Assembly (NCBI RefSeq): GCF_034929435.1
Contig: NZ_JAYFUM010000012.1
Location: 62,001-126,000, forward strand
Length of the DNA: 64,000 nucleotides
From: Arcicella rigui
GTDB taxonomy: Bacteria > Bacteroidota > Bacteroidia > Cytophagales > Spirosomataceae
Reading direction: 5' to 3'
In this document: one piece after another, positions 44,952 to 52,787 of the stretch
Position numbering within the stretch: the first letter of the stretch is position 1
Layout: the number at the start of each line of letters is the position of its first letter
Position numbers and translations under genes: made by a program
Notes under the pieces: generated by a model
What the model was told of the DNA's origin: nothing
What the model saw: only the letters and a program-made list of their open reading frames with translations
Databases searched by the model: none

Positions 44952-46016
44952 ATGTATAATATCATTAAAATCAAAACAAAAGCCGAAGGAAAAAGAGATG
45001 TAAAAGTACTTGTGATTTACACAGGAGGTACGCTTGGGATGGTCTATGATGCACAAAGCAAAGGCTTAGTTCCTTTTGATTTTGCCCAAATTCCTGAAAA
45101 TTTGCCCGAAATGGCTCGTTTAGATTTTGATATTTCAGTACTTACTTTTGATACTTTGTTGGATTCCTCGAATATGAATCCCTCAGTCTGGATTAGTCTT
45201 GCCAAAATTATTGGTGAAAAGTATAACGAGTACGATTCTTTCGTCATCATTCATGGCACGGATACAATGGCTTATACGGCTTCTGCTTTGAGTTTTTTAT
45301 TAGAAAATCTGAACAAACCTGTCATTCTTACGGGAGCTCAGTTGCCAATTGGCGTTGCCAGAACAGATGCAAAAGAAAATTTTATTACGGCTTTGGAAAT
45401 CGCTGCGGATAAAGTGAACAATTTACCTGTGGTTTCAGAGGTTTGTATTTATTTCAATTCACATTTATTGCGTGGGAATCGTGCCAGAAAAAGAGAAAGT
45501 GTTCAGTTCAACGCTTTTGAATCTGAAAATTATCCAGTTTTGGCAGAAGCAGGAATCAGAATAGAATACAATAAACCTTATTTGAAACATCATTTTCCGA
45601 ATGCCAAACTAATTGTACACGACAAGTTGGATGAAAATGTGGTGATTCTAAAGATTTTTCCGGGTATTTCTGAAAAAGTAATCAGAAGTATTTTAGCCAT
45701 CGAAGGACTCAAGGGAGTAGTTTTAGAAACCTATGGCTCAGGAAATGCACCTACCGAACCTTGGTTTCTGGATTTAATCAAAGAATTTATTGACAAAGGA
45801 ATCATCATCTATAATGTTTCACAATGCAATGGCGGAAGAGTAAGTCAGGGACATTATCAAACAAGTAGATATTTTCAAGAAATTGGCGTGGTAAGTGGAG
45901 CAGATTTAACCACCGAAGCTGCCATTACTAAACTCATGTTTATTTTGGCACAAGATACCTACTTTGCTGAGAAGAAGAAAAATTTGAAATATTCAATAGC
46001 AGGCGAAATGTCTTAA
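44952..46016 (+). CDS. ansA: Type I (cytoplasmic) L-asparaginase
   Basis: 354 residues. The two catalytic Thr motifs are intact: VIYTGGTLGMVY (T24/T27) and IIHGTDTMAYTASAL; no signal peptide, as expected for type I. It deamidates asparagine to aspartate and ammonia. The first 14 residues (MYNIIKIKTKAEGK) precede the first beta strand. It follows tatD closely and ends at a hairpin shared with the convergent lipoprotein gene. Confidence 0.93.
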   Translation: MYNIIKIKTKAEGKRDVKVLVIYTGGTLGMVYDAQSKGLVPFDFAQIPENLPEMARLDFDISVLTFDTLLDSSNMNPSVWISLAKIIGEKYNEYDSFVIIHGTDTMAYTASALSFLLENLNKPVILTGAQLPIGVARTDAKENFITALEIAADKVNNLPVVSEVCIYFNSHLLRGNRARKRESVQFNAFESENYPVLAEAGIRIEYNKPYLKHHFPNAKLIVHDKLDENVVILKIFPGISEKVIRSILAIEGLKGVVLETYGSGNAPTEPWFLDLIKEFIDKGIIIYNVSQCNGGRVSQGHYQTSRYFQEIGVVSGADLTTEAAITKLMFILAQDTYFAEKKKNLKYSIAGEMS

Positions 46017-46022
46017 AAAAAA

Positions 46023-46058
46023 TAGTCTTGGAGTTTCATTTCTGAAACCCCAAGACTA
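46023..46058. terminator. Bidirectional terminator between ansA and the coiled-coil lipoprotein gene
   Basis: TAGTCTTGGAGTTTCA (46023-46038) pairs with TGAAACCCCAAGACTA (46043-46058), one mismatch on the plus strand (a G-U pair on the other), 4-base loop, A-rich on the left. It sits 6 bp beyond the ansA stop and 4 bp before the minus-strand stop. Confidence 0.75.
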
Positions 46059-46062
46059 AATA

Positions 46063-46599
46063 CTATACGCCATTAGAAGATTTAATCGTAGCAAGATTTT
46101 TGATTTTTCGCTCATAACGATTGATAATTTCCTTTTTCTGTGCCACAAATTGCTTTCGCTCTTTTACAATTTTGAAAGACAATACTTGTATTACTTTATC
46201 TTGTTTACGAATATGAGTATTGAGCTTTACGATTTCGTTTTCATACCCAAAAATCTTTTTCTGTGTTTCGATTTTGTAAGCTGTAAACTCCTCAACTTTC
46301 AAATCTACCAAGCTCATCAAATTTTGCATTCTAACTGAATCTTGCTTGTAAGAGCTTCTAATACTCCTCACTTCATTCATGTAGGATTCGTATTTTTGTT
46401 CTTGCGTTGCCAGTTGGTCGGTCATAGTTTGTGTTCTTGCACGCAAGTCACGTACTTCTAACTGCGAACGCTTGAAACTTTCATTCAGACGCATTTTAGA
46501 ACCGTCAAGTTCTCTATATTTTTTATTACTAATACATGAAGGTAATGCAAAAGTAACAGCAATGATGGCTATGTAAGCAGGTAAAATGTTCTTATTCAT
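46063..46599 (-). CDS. Putative coiled-coil lipoprotein
   Basis: 178 residues. Lipobox FALPSC with Cys22 after a hydrophobic h-region (YIAIIAVTFA). The mature protein is almost entirely charged, heptad-patterned helix (ELDGSKMRLNESFKRSQLEVRDLRARTQTM ... KIVKERKQFVAQKKEIINRYERKIKNL), so a long coiled coil in the periplasm or at the outer membrane is likely. It resembles coiled-coil lipoproteins that sit beside OmpA-type proteins in this phylum, but it has no OmpA domain. The 142-bp upstream gap has a perfect GATACTTT / AAAGTATC dyad (46688-46710). Confidence 0.7.
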   Translation of the reverse strand: MNKNILPAYIAIIAVTFALPSCISNKKYRELDGSKMRLNESFKRSQLEVRDLRARTQTMTDQLATQEQKYESYMNEVRSIRSSYKQDSVRMQNLMSLVDLKVEEFTAYKIETQKKIFGYENEIVKLNTHIRKQDKVIQVLSFKIVKERKQFVAQKKEIINRYERKIKNLATIKSSNGV

Positions 46600-46741
46600 A
46601 TCCGTAGGAATTAATAGTGTAAAAAAACTATGAACAATAGGTTCTAAACAAATTTGTATTCGTTAATAAACTACATGAGCGTTTCAGGATACTTTGTAAA
46701 ATAAAGTATCGAAAATCAAACGAAATCTTATTTTTTTAGAA

Positions 46742-47023
46742 TTATACCTTTAAGTATTTGAGGTTTTTGTTCACAACAGCGTTTTTGTTAGCTACAATAA
46801 TGAATTTTTTGCCACAACCCGGGCAACGATAATACTTTAAATTTGAAATAAAGAAAAAGAATAATTTAATTAAAAAAGGTCTTTTTATCCTATCACAATG
46901 GTCGCAACCGCAGCTGGGGCATTCGTTAATACTTGTTTTATTAAGCTTATAAAAGGCAAGTAATAGAATTGATATAATAATAAGCCCAACAGATAATATA
47001 AGTGATGGTTCTGAAAAAGACAT
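46742..47023 (-). CDS. Small single-TM protein with two zinc-ribbon-like Cys clusters
   Basis: 93 residues: TM helix at about 8-28 (LILSVGLIIISILLLAFYKL), then CPSCGCDHCDR (two C-x-x-C-type pairs within 11 residues) and after a hydrophobic stretch YYRCPGCGKKF. The Cys-pair pattern suggests a zinc knuckle or ribbon. It lies 95 bp downstream of the response-regulator gene in the same direction and could be on its transcript. I do not recognise a family. Confidence 0.55.
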   Translation of the reverse strand: MSFSEPSLILSVGLIIISILLLAFYKLNKTSINECPSCGCDHCDRIKRPFLIKLFFFFISNLKYYRCPGCGKKFIIVANKNAVVNKNLKYLKV

Positions 47024-47118
47024 GTTGATAGAATTGGTTAATGATGTTTTGTTTATCTACTAAAGGTTATTGAAATCTTATGGTTTTGTTTTTGCTTTCA
47101 ACGTTGCTTTATGTACGT

Positions 47119-47754
47119 TTAATTAATGAAAAGGGCTAATAATTCGCCTTTTGAGTTAATATCAAGCTTTGAATATATTTTTTTAATATGGTCGTTTACG
47201 GTCGAGTAACTGATGAATAACTGGCTGGCAATTTCTTTATAAGATTTTCCTTTGAGTAAATAATCAACTACGTCTTTTTCTCTTTTACTTAATCTTGTAT
47301 CAAGTCTTTGTTCTTTTACTTTTGTTTTTTGTGATATTTTTGAAAATAACATTGATGCAATTTCTGGCGAAATCAAAGCTCCGTTATTTTTAATGATGTC
47401 AATTTGCTTTACCAATTTTTTCAGCGACAAAGGTTTTAATAAATAACCGTTTGCTCCTGCGGTTACGGCTTTCCAGATTGACTCTTCATCACAAGAACCG
47501 CTAATCATTACAATGTGAGCATTAGGGTAAGTTTTACGGATGATACTTATGCCGTCTATCCCTGAAATACCCGGAAGCCCGTTGTCTATAAATATTAAGT
47601 AAGGTGGTTGACTGAGTTGTGGACTGACGCTCAGAAACTTTTCTATACTATTGACCGAGAAGACAATTTTCATGTCTTCATATATTGAAAAAAAGTGTTC
47701 GACATTATCTCTTAGATTGCTGTCATCTTCAATGATTCCTATCAATAAATCCAT
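47119..47754 (-). CDS. NarL/FixJ-type (LuxR) two-component response regulator
   Basis: 211 residues. Receiver domain with acidic pair D10/D11 (GIIEDDSNL), phospho-acceptor D57 (LIFIDNGLPGISG), S85 (VMISGSCDE) and K107 (YLLKPLS). The C-terminal LuxR helix-turn-helix (LSKREKDVVDYLLKGKSYKEIASQLFISYSTVNDHIKKIYSKL, about 153-196) binds DNA as a dimer, usually at short dyads. Its own promoter (47965-48015) carries the CCCTW-N4-WAGGG dyad that is also found before a histidine kinase and a candidate RNA. I infer autoregulation. The leader is about 200 nt. Likely partners are the kinases at 48.8-54.7 kb. Confidence 0.92.
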   Translation of the reverse strand: MDLLIGIIEDDSNLRDNVEHFFSIYEDMKIVFSVNSIEKFLSVSPQLSQPPYLIFIDNGLPGISGIDGISIIRKTYPNAHIVMISGSCDEESIWKAVTAGANGYLLKPLSLKKLVKQIDIIKNNGALISPEIASMLFSKISQKTKVKEQRLDTRLSKREKDVVDYLLKGKSYKEIASQLFISYSTVNDHIKKIYSKLDINSKGELLALFIN

Positions 47755-47839
47755 AATTAGCGAAGTAAATATTCATCAGTTTTTAACAAATATAGTTTTT
47801 GATGATTGCTACAACTACGACAGATGTTTGACTAAAAAA

Positions 47840-47884
47840 TGATAAAAGTCAATGTATATAATGTTTTGTAAAAAGCTGAATTTT
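47840..47884. promoter_or_regulatory. TGATAAAWGTCA motif pair, copy 1
   Basis: TGATAAAAGTCA (47840-47851) followed 34 bp later (start to start) by AGCTGAATTTT (47874-47884). The same pair occurs in the leader of the second kinase (50729-50770, spacing 31). TGA-N6-TCA matches the core dyad used by CRP/FNR-family regulators; identity of the binder is an inference. It lies in the regulator's predicted 5' leader, in inverted orientation relative to copy 2. Confidence 0.4.
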
Positions 47885-47964
47885 CAAAAATAATCTTATA
47901 ACTATGTGTTTTCTTTTGGATTGGAAAAACCTTTTTATGGAGTATTTTTTTACAATTAGTGATA

Positions 47965-48015
47965 CAAAGTAAGACGATATAAATCTGTTAATCAATCCCT
48001 ATAAATAGGGGTTTT
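47965..48015 (-). promoter_or_regulatory. Promoter plus operator of the response-regulator gene
   Basis: On the minus strand: AAAACCCC-N8-GGGATTG (48015-47993), 21 bases, TACTTTG (47971-47965). The dyad CCCTA-TTTA-TAGGG overlaps the region just upstream of TTG (the -33 element). Read as an 8-mer, the -7 is TTACTTTG, 7 of 8 to TAnnTTTG. The dyad centre would be near -45, where class II activators bind. Predicted transcription start near 47958. Confidence 0.7.
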
Positions 48016-48176
48016 AATATTTTGAATGATTGTTCGATGAGTAGCCTTTGTCTTACTATTGTTTTATATGAGGATTTTTGGATTTTAATGTAGCAAATAA
48101 CACTTAGAATATGATTATTTATTTTTAGTAGATAATAGATTGACCTCAAAAGACTAATTTTTTCTAGCAGAATTAA

Positions 48177-48227
48177 AAAACCCCTTGTAATAGGGATTGT
48201 GCAGTTTTTCAATTTGTTTTTACTTTG
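48177..48227 (+). promoter_or_regulatory. Promoter plus operator of a candidate small RNA
   Basis: AAAACCCC-N8-GGGATTG (48177-48199), 21 bases, TACTTTG (48221-48227): the same geometry as the regulator promoter to the base, here on the plus strand. Dyad CCCTT-GTAA-TAGGG. The predicted transcript starts near 48234 and meets a strong terminator at 48423-48457 without a credible ORF between. Confidence 0.7.
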
Positions 48228-48233
48228 CATCAT

Positions 48234-48457
48234 CCTTCAGAGTTCAATTGTCTAATCTCCTGATTAAATAGTTACGATGAAGTGGTGTGTGTAATTTACT
48301 TTAGTTGGGGGTAGCGACGGCGGTAGCTACCGCCAACTAACTTAACCAAACACTTAAACTGGCATTAAAACCACTAACACATAAATACTGTTTAAATATT
48401 GTAACCACTAACAAGTAATCTGAAAGCAGCATTCGTTAATTACGAATGCTGCTTTTT
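48234..48457 (+). ncRNA. Candidate regulated small RNA (about 220 nt)
   Basis: Bounded by the regulated promoter (48177-48227) and a perfect terminator. Inside: a five-codon frame ATGAAGTGGTGTGTGTAA (MKWCV, 48277-48294); a GC-rich hairpin with 18-base arms and two mismatches (48301-48318 with 48323-48340, loop GGCG); two ACCACTAACA words (48370-48379 and 48404-48413, period 34) in an otherwise A-rich, probably single-stranded stretch; and the terminator stem. It does not match an RNA family I know. A short leader-peptide attenuator is the main alternative. Confidence 0.55.
48423..48457 (+). terminator. Strong terminator of the candidate small RNA
   Basis: AAAGCAGCATTCGT (48423-48436), loop TAATT, ACGAATGCTGCTTT (48442-48455), perfect 14-bp stem running into T's. 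No protein gene on the plus strand precedes it within 1.3 kb except through the candidate RNA, which is why it supports an RNA gene. Confidence 0.85.
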
Positions 48458-48483
48458 TATTGTGTATCTATGCCAGATTTTAT

Positions 48484-48554
48484 CTAACCCCTTAAAATAG
48501 GGAAAAACCCCTACTTTAAGGGATTGTATCCTTGTTTTTTCTAATGTTATTTTG
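48484..48554 (+). promoter_or_regulatory. Double-operator promoter of the first PAS kinase
   Basis: Proximal unit AAAACCCC-N8-GGGATTG (48504-48526), 21 bases, TATTTTG (48548-48554), dyad CCCTA-CTTT-AAGGG. A second dyad CCCTT-AAAA-TAGGG lies 20 bp upstream (48489-48502), in a unit that lacks its own TTG. Two sites about two helical turns apart on one face would allow cooperative binding. The kinase leader is about 245 nt. Confidence 0.7.
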
Positions 48555-48597
48555 TGCAAGAAGTTTAAGAAAATAAAGGTTAAGCTCAGATTTTTAT

Positions 48598-48751
48598 AAA
48601 TATTTATTAGTCAAATAAATATTTGGATTTTATGTAAGATTGATGGTTTATCATTGAAATAAGACACCAATGCAAAATTTAATTTATTGATTTGAGGCTT
48701 GCTTCGAAATGAAGCATTTACTTTTTCAAACTATGAATAAATATATTTATT
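48598..48751 (+). promoter_or_regulatory. Structured 5' leader of the first kinase gene
   Basis: Contains three dyads: a perfect 11-bp AT-only stem (48598-48608 with 48614-48624, loop AGTCA), TGCTTC / GAAGCA (48700-48705 with 48711-48716) and a 16-bp palindrome AATAAATATATTTATT (48736-48751). They lie between the promoter and the ATG at 48807 and may control translation or RNA stability. Confidence 0.4.
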
Positions 48752-48806
48752 GCAAAGCGGTAAATGTGAAACTAACCCCAAAATTGTATTTTATCTTTAG
48801 AAACTT

Positions 48807-50648
48807 ATGAATGAAAGTACTTTATTTATAAACTTGAATAGTCCTTTACTTGATGTTTTTGATGAGTGTGTATTTGCAATCAATCATAATTTTGAGTTTT
48901 TGGGTTTCAATAAAGCCTTTGCTGAACAGTATAAAACCTTCTTTGGATGTTATCCGACACTTTTCAAAAAAGGAATGGGAGCTGGGGATTTTTTTATAGG
49001 AGAAAAAGTAAGAGCAGCTTATCAAAAGGCATTTTTGGGTGAGCCTTTCGAGATGACTGAAACGATTAATAAGAAATCAATCTCTATTTTCTTTAAACCA
49101 GTACTCAATGAAAAGTCGGAGGTTGATTTTGTAATTATTTACACAAAAAGTGCTGAGGCTAAACCTCGCTTATCTGAAACTGTTTCTGTCAACGAACAGC
49201 GTTATCAATACATGATTGATAATTTTAATGAAGTAATGTTTCAGACTGATTTAGAAGGTAATTGGATTTTTTTGAATAAGGCCTGGACGAATATTCTTGA
49301 GTATTCTATCGAGGAATCAATCGGGAAAAATTATACTTCGTTTATCCACCCTGATGATATTGCTCCAGTTTTGTCTTCTTTTGATCCTGTAATGAAAGGG
49401 GAAAAAGAAAACCTTATTTCAACGGTACGTTATATTTCAAAATCAGGTAAAATCAAATGGCTAAAAGTACTTTCAAATTTGATATACAATGACCAAAAAG
49501 AAGTTATAGGGATTTCTGGTACAATGACTGATGTTAGTATCGAAAAAGAAAAGACAAACATCAACAATTTACTCTCGCAAAACATCAAAGATTTAGTATG
49601 TATTCATAATATGGATGGAACGTATTTGTATGTTTCTCCTTCTATTGAAGACCTAACAGGTTTTAAACCAGAGGAATTGCTGGGTAAAAGTCCTTATGAA
49701 TTTTTTCATCCAGAGGATATTGAATATATTAATAATGATCATGAAGAAGTTATTAAACAAAAAACATCAGTACATTACCTTACTTATCGCTTCAAAAAAA
49801 AATGTGGTGACTATGTGTGGGTAGAATCAAATACAAAAGTATTTTATGATGACTTTAATTTAGAAAATAGACTGATTACTTCTACAAGAGAAATCCAAGA
49901 ACGAAAATTGGCTGAGGAAGGATTAATGAAAGCCTTGCACCGAGAACGAGAACTGAACGAACTAAAGTCAAGATTTGTATCAATGACTACCCATGAGTTA
50001 AAAACTCCTCTTTCAGTTATTTCGTCGTCTGCGGAAATTATTGAAGTATATACCCAACAGATAGATAATCCGAGAATAAAAAACATATCAAAGCAACTTG
50101 ACAATATTTATTCTGAGATTATAAGAATCACCAAATTAATCAATGATACCTTGTTGTTGGGTAAAATTGAAATGGGTTCTCGTGAAATAAAAAAAGTAGA
50201 AATCAATTTATTGCATTTGGTGCAGTACATCATCGAGCGTCAGAACAGACAGCAAAAGGATAATCGTGTGATTGAATTTGAAAAGTATGGAATTGAAAGG
50301 AACATACAAGGTGATACGTTACATTTTGAACATATTTTGGACAATCTTATTTCAAATGCTTTTAAATATTCACAAAATAGACCAAACCCTAAATTGATAC
50401 TTACTTTTAATGAAAGTGATTTTCAAGTAGTGGTTATTGATAGCGGTATAGGTATTCCGCTAAATCAGCAAAAAATGATTTGTACTTCATTTTTTAGAGG
50501 TCATAATGTTGGAAACATCAAAGGCAGTGGCTTGGGCTTATTTTTAGTAAATAACCTTGTGAAAATCTATCAAGGTGAAATCAGTTTTGAAAGTGCTGAA
50601 GACCATGGTACAACTTTCAGATTGAGAATTCCTTATGAGATTAAATAA
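48807..50648 (+). CDS. Triple-PAS sensor histidine kinase, no TM segment (paralogue 1)
   Basis: 613 residues. Three PAS domains (about 10-115, 130-250, 255-375; the second and third open with YQYMIDNFNEVMFQTDLEGNW and KDLVCIHNMDGTYLYVSPS), a PAC-like GKIKWLKV, then HisKA with phospho-acceptor H396 in SMTTHELKTPLS and HATPase with N box LDNLISNAFKYS, DSGIGIP and GSGLGLFLV. There is no signal peptide or TM helix, so it is a soluble sensor that could bind a small molecule or redox cofactor through PAS. No receiver domain, so it must signal to a separate regulator, most simply the LuxR-type protein on the other side of the shared intergenic island. Confidence 0.92.
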   Translation: MNESTLFINLNSPLLDVFDECVFAINHNFEFLGFNKAFAEQYKTFFGCYPTLFKKGMGAGDFFIGEKVRAAYQKAFLGEPFEMTETINKKSISIFFKPVLNEKSEVDFVIIYTKSAEAKPRLSETVSVNEQRYQYMIDNFNEVMFQTDLEGNWIFLNKAWTNILEYSIEESIGKNYTSFIHPDDIAPVLSSFDPVMKGEKENLISTVRYISKSGKIKWLKVLSNLIYNDQKEVIGISGTMTDVSIEKEKTNINNLLSQNIKDLVCIHNMDGTYLYVSPSIEDLTGFKPEELLGKSPYEFFHPEDIEYINNDHEEVIKQKTSVHYLTYRFKKKCGDYVWVESNTKVFYDDFNLENRLITSTREIQERKLAEEGLMKALHRERELNELKSRFVSMTTHELKTPLSVISSSAEIIEVYTQQIDNPRIKNISKQLDNIYSEIIRITKLINDTLLLGKIEMGSREIKKVEINLLHLVQYIIERQNRQQKDNRVIEFEKYGIERNIQGDTLHFEHILDNLISNAFKYSQNRPNPKLILTFNESDFQVVVIDSGIGIPLNQQKMICTSFFRGHNVGNIKGSGLGLFLVNNLVKIYQGEISFESAEDHGTTFRLRIPYEIK

Positions 50649-50881
50649 TTAAAAACACTCTTATATACACTTTCTTGTATTTTAAACATATAAAACATAT
50701 TTATTTTGAGAGATATTTGTAAAAAAGATGATAAATGTCATTATATGTGACGACAATATAGCTGAATTTTGAATACTCACAAACTTGACATTTTATACAG
50801 ATATTTTCACTTCAGATTAAATAAAGTTTTTTATTTATTTGAATTGTTTACCTAATACTTAGAGAAATAATTACTTGGACA
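50649..50881 (+). promoter_or_regulatory. Leader of the second kinase with TGATAAAWGTCA motif (copy 2)
   Basis: 233 bp. Holds TGATAAATGTCA (50729-50740; it extends to the 14-bp ATGA-N6-TCAT dyad) and AGCTGAATTTT (50760-50770), both also found before the response regulator. No CCCTW-N4-WAGGG operator is present, so this paralogue is probably not in that regulon or is reached by read-through from the first kinase. Confidence 0.4.
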
Positions 50882-52696
50882 ATGGATTTTAATAAATTGA
50901 TGCTTGATGCCGTAGAGGAAAGTACCTGTATAATCAATAGGGATACCATGTTTGTTGCTTTCAATACTGCGTATGAAAATTTTTTCTTTAAGATTTATGG
51001 TACTTATCCAGTGTTAGGGGAGAAACGTCTGGTTGCTTTGGAGACTGATTTTGATTTCTTTACAAAAGAATGTATCGAAAGAGTATTTAAAGGAGAAAGC
51101 TTTAAAGCCAATCAAATGGTAAATGAGATTTACTGGGAGTTTTCTTTTACACCCATTTTTGATGGTAATAATAAAGTGGAGTTTTTGATGCTTATTATCA
51201 AAGAAACGACTCAAACCAATAAATTAATAAAAGCAGTAACTGCCCAGAAAGAGGAATATCAGTACGTTGTGGAAAATATGCGTGACGTACTTTTCCAAAC
51301 GGATACTAAGGGAAATTGGATTTTCCTAAATAAAGCGTGGAATGAAATTTTTCAATTTACGGTCGAAGAATCATTAGGTCGTCCATTTTTTGAATACCTT
51401 CATCCAGACGATGTTGCCAAAAATGCCCTTCTTTTCGAGCCACTCATCAAGCGTGAAAAAACATATTGTCGTCATGCTATCAGATATATTGATAAAGCTG
51501 GGAAAATTAAATGGATGCAAGTATTTGCTACGCTTTTACTCAATGAAAATGATGAAATCATTGGTACAACCGGAACACTCCGAGACACCACCAATGAAAA
51601 AATGAATGCCCACTTTAGCGAATTACTTTCAAGTAATGTAAAAGACCTTATTGTAATCTATAATTTACAGGGTAATATTCTTTATGCCTCTCCTTCCTGT
51701 AATGAAATGCTGGGTTATACTCAAAATGAAATGATAGGTAGAAGTGCTTATGATTTTTTCTACCCTGATGACATCGACTTTATTCAGAAAAGACATCGAA
51801 TGATTTTGGAGAACGAATTGTTGGATTCTACCATTGATTACCGTCTTGTGAAAAAGAATGGCGATTACCTTTGGGTTGAAACTACCTACAAAGTATTTTT
51901 TGATGATTATGAGATAGAAGATAGGGTTATTAGTGTAAGCCGAGACATTACAGAGAAGAAATTAGTAGAAGAAAGTATGTTGAAAGCTCTTCAAAAAGAA
52001 AAAGAGCTGAATGAAATGAAAACCAGATTTGTGGCAATGACGGCTCATGAATTTAAAACGCCACTTTCTACCATTTCTTCTTCGGCAGAGATTATAGAAA
52101 TGTATGTAGAGCAAATTGAAGATAGCCGAAACGAAAAAATTGTAAAACAGCTAACAAATATTCACTCTGAAATCGTCAGAATTACCAATTTAATGAATGA
52201 AACGCTTTTTCTTGGAAAAATTGAATCTGAAAATACCGAAGTACATAGGGCAGAATTGGATTTGGTTTCTTTGATTCGCTATATCATGGAACGCCAAAAC
52301 AGACATCAACGAGACGGACGTACTTTAGAGTTTGAAATCATCGGTCAAGAAAGAAAAATACTTGCTGATGCCCAACATCTTGAGCATATCATTGATAATT
52401 TAGTTTCTAACGCTTTTAAATATTCGCAAAAACGTGATTCACCGAAGTTAATACTCTTTTTCAATGAACACGATTATCAAATCTATGTGATTGATTACGG
52501 CATTGGCATTCCTGTAAGTCAGCAAAAGAAAGTATATTCTTCGTTTTTTAGAGGAAGCAATGTTGGCTCTATCAAAGGAACAGGTTTGGGTTTATTAATT
52601 GTACATAATTTAGTTCAAATTAACGGAGGCGAAATCACTTTTGAAAGTACCGAAAATATGGGTACGACTTTTAAATTGAAATTTCCTTACGCTTGA
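50882..52696 (+). CDS. Triple-PAS sensor histidine kinase, no TM segment (paralogue 2)
   Basis: 604 residues, same architecture as its neighbour: PAS x3 (second opens YQYVVENMRDVLFQTDTKGNW, third KDLIVIYNLQGNILYASPS), HisKA with H389 in AMTAHEFKTPLS, HATPase with IDNLVSNAFKYS, DYGIGIP and GTGLGLLIV. The N-terminal PAS (MDFNKLMLDAVEESTCIINRD) is the most divergent among the three kinases. No TM or receiver. The tandem arrangement implies gene duplication; divergence in the first PAS suggests different ligands feeding one output. Confidence 0.92.
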   Translation: MDFNKLMLDAVEESTCIINRDTMFVAFNTAYENFFFKIYGTYPVLGEKRLVALETDFDFFTKECIERVFKGESFKANQMVNEIYWEFSFTPIFDGNNKVEFLMLIIKETTQTNKLIKAVTAQKEEYQYVVENMRDVLFQTDTKGNWIFLNKAWNEIFQFTVEESLGRPFFEYLHPDDVAKNALLFEPLIKREKTYCRHAIRYIDKAGKIKWMQVFATLLLNENDEIIGTTGTLRDTTNEKMNAHFSELLSSNVKDLIVIYNLQGNILYASPSCNEMLGYTQNEMIGRSAYDFFYPDDIDFIQKRHRMILENELLDSTIDYRLVKKNGDYLWVETTYKVFFDDYEIEDRVISVSRDITEKKLVEESMLKALQKEKELNEMKTRFVAMTAHEFKTPLSTISSSAEIIEMYVEQIEDSRNEKIVKQLTNIHSEIVRITNLMNETLFLGKIESENTEVHRAELDLVSLIRYIMERQNRHQRDGRTLEFEIIGQERKILADAQHLEHIIDNLVSNAFKYSQKRDSPKLILFFNEHDYQIYVIDYGIGIPVSQQKKVYSSFFRGSNVGSIKGTGLGLLIVHNLVQINGGEITFESTENMGTTFKLKFPYA

Positions 52697-52787
52697 TTTA
52701 CAATATTTTGTTAGTTAATTTAAGATTATTTGTAGTATAGTTCTTCTAAAAAATAGTTTTTGAAAAAAGTAAATTATAGGCTTTCTA

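Larger units (their letters stand above)
47755..48806. other. 1.05-kb regulatory intergenic island between response regulator and first kinase
   Basis: No ORF with credible composition: the longest reading frame (minus strand, 47988-48233) covers two of the promoters described here and has no recognisable domain. Instead the stretch holds, in order, the leader of the regulator gene, a minus-strand promoter (47965-48015), a plus-strand promoter (48177-48227), a hairpin (48301-48340), a terminator (48423-48457), a double-operator plus-strand promoter (48484-48554) and a 245-bp kinase leader with AT-only dyads at 48598-48624 and 48736-48751. Confidence 0.75.

Noticed and set aside
47988..48233. 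An 81-codon minus-strand frame in the intergenic island
   Set aside because: It covers two copies of the shared promoter/operator unit, has low-complexity composition and no recognisable domain; the promoter reading explains the sequence better.
48301..48340. Attachment site or IS end
   Set aside because: The inverted repeat is a single hairpin with a 4-base loop, with no transposase, target duplication or second copy; an RNA stem fits better.
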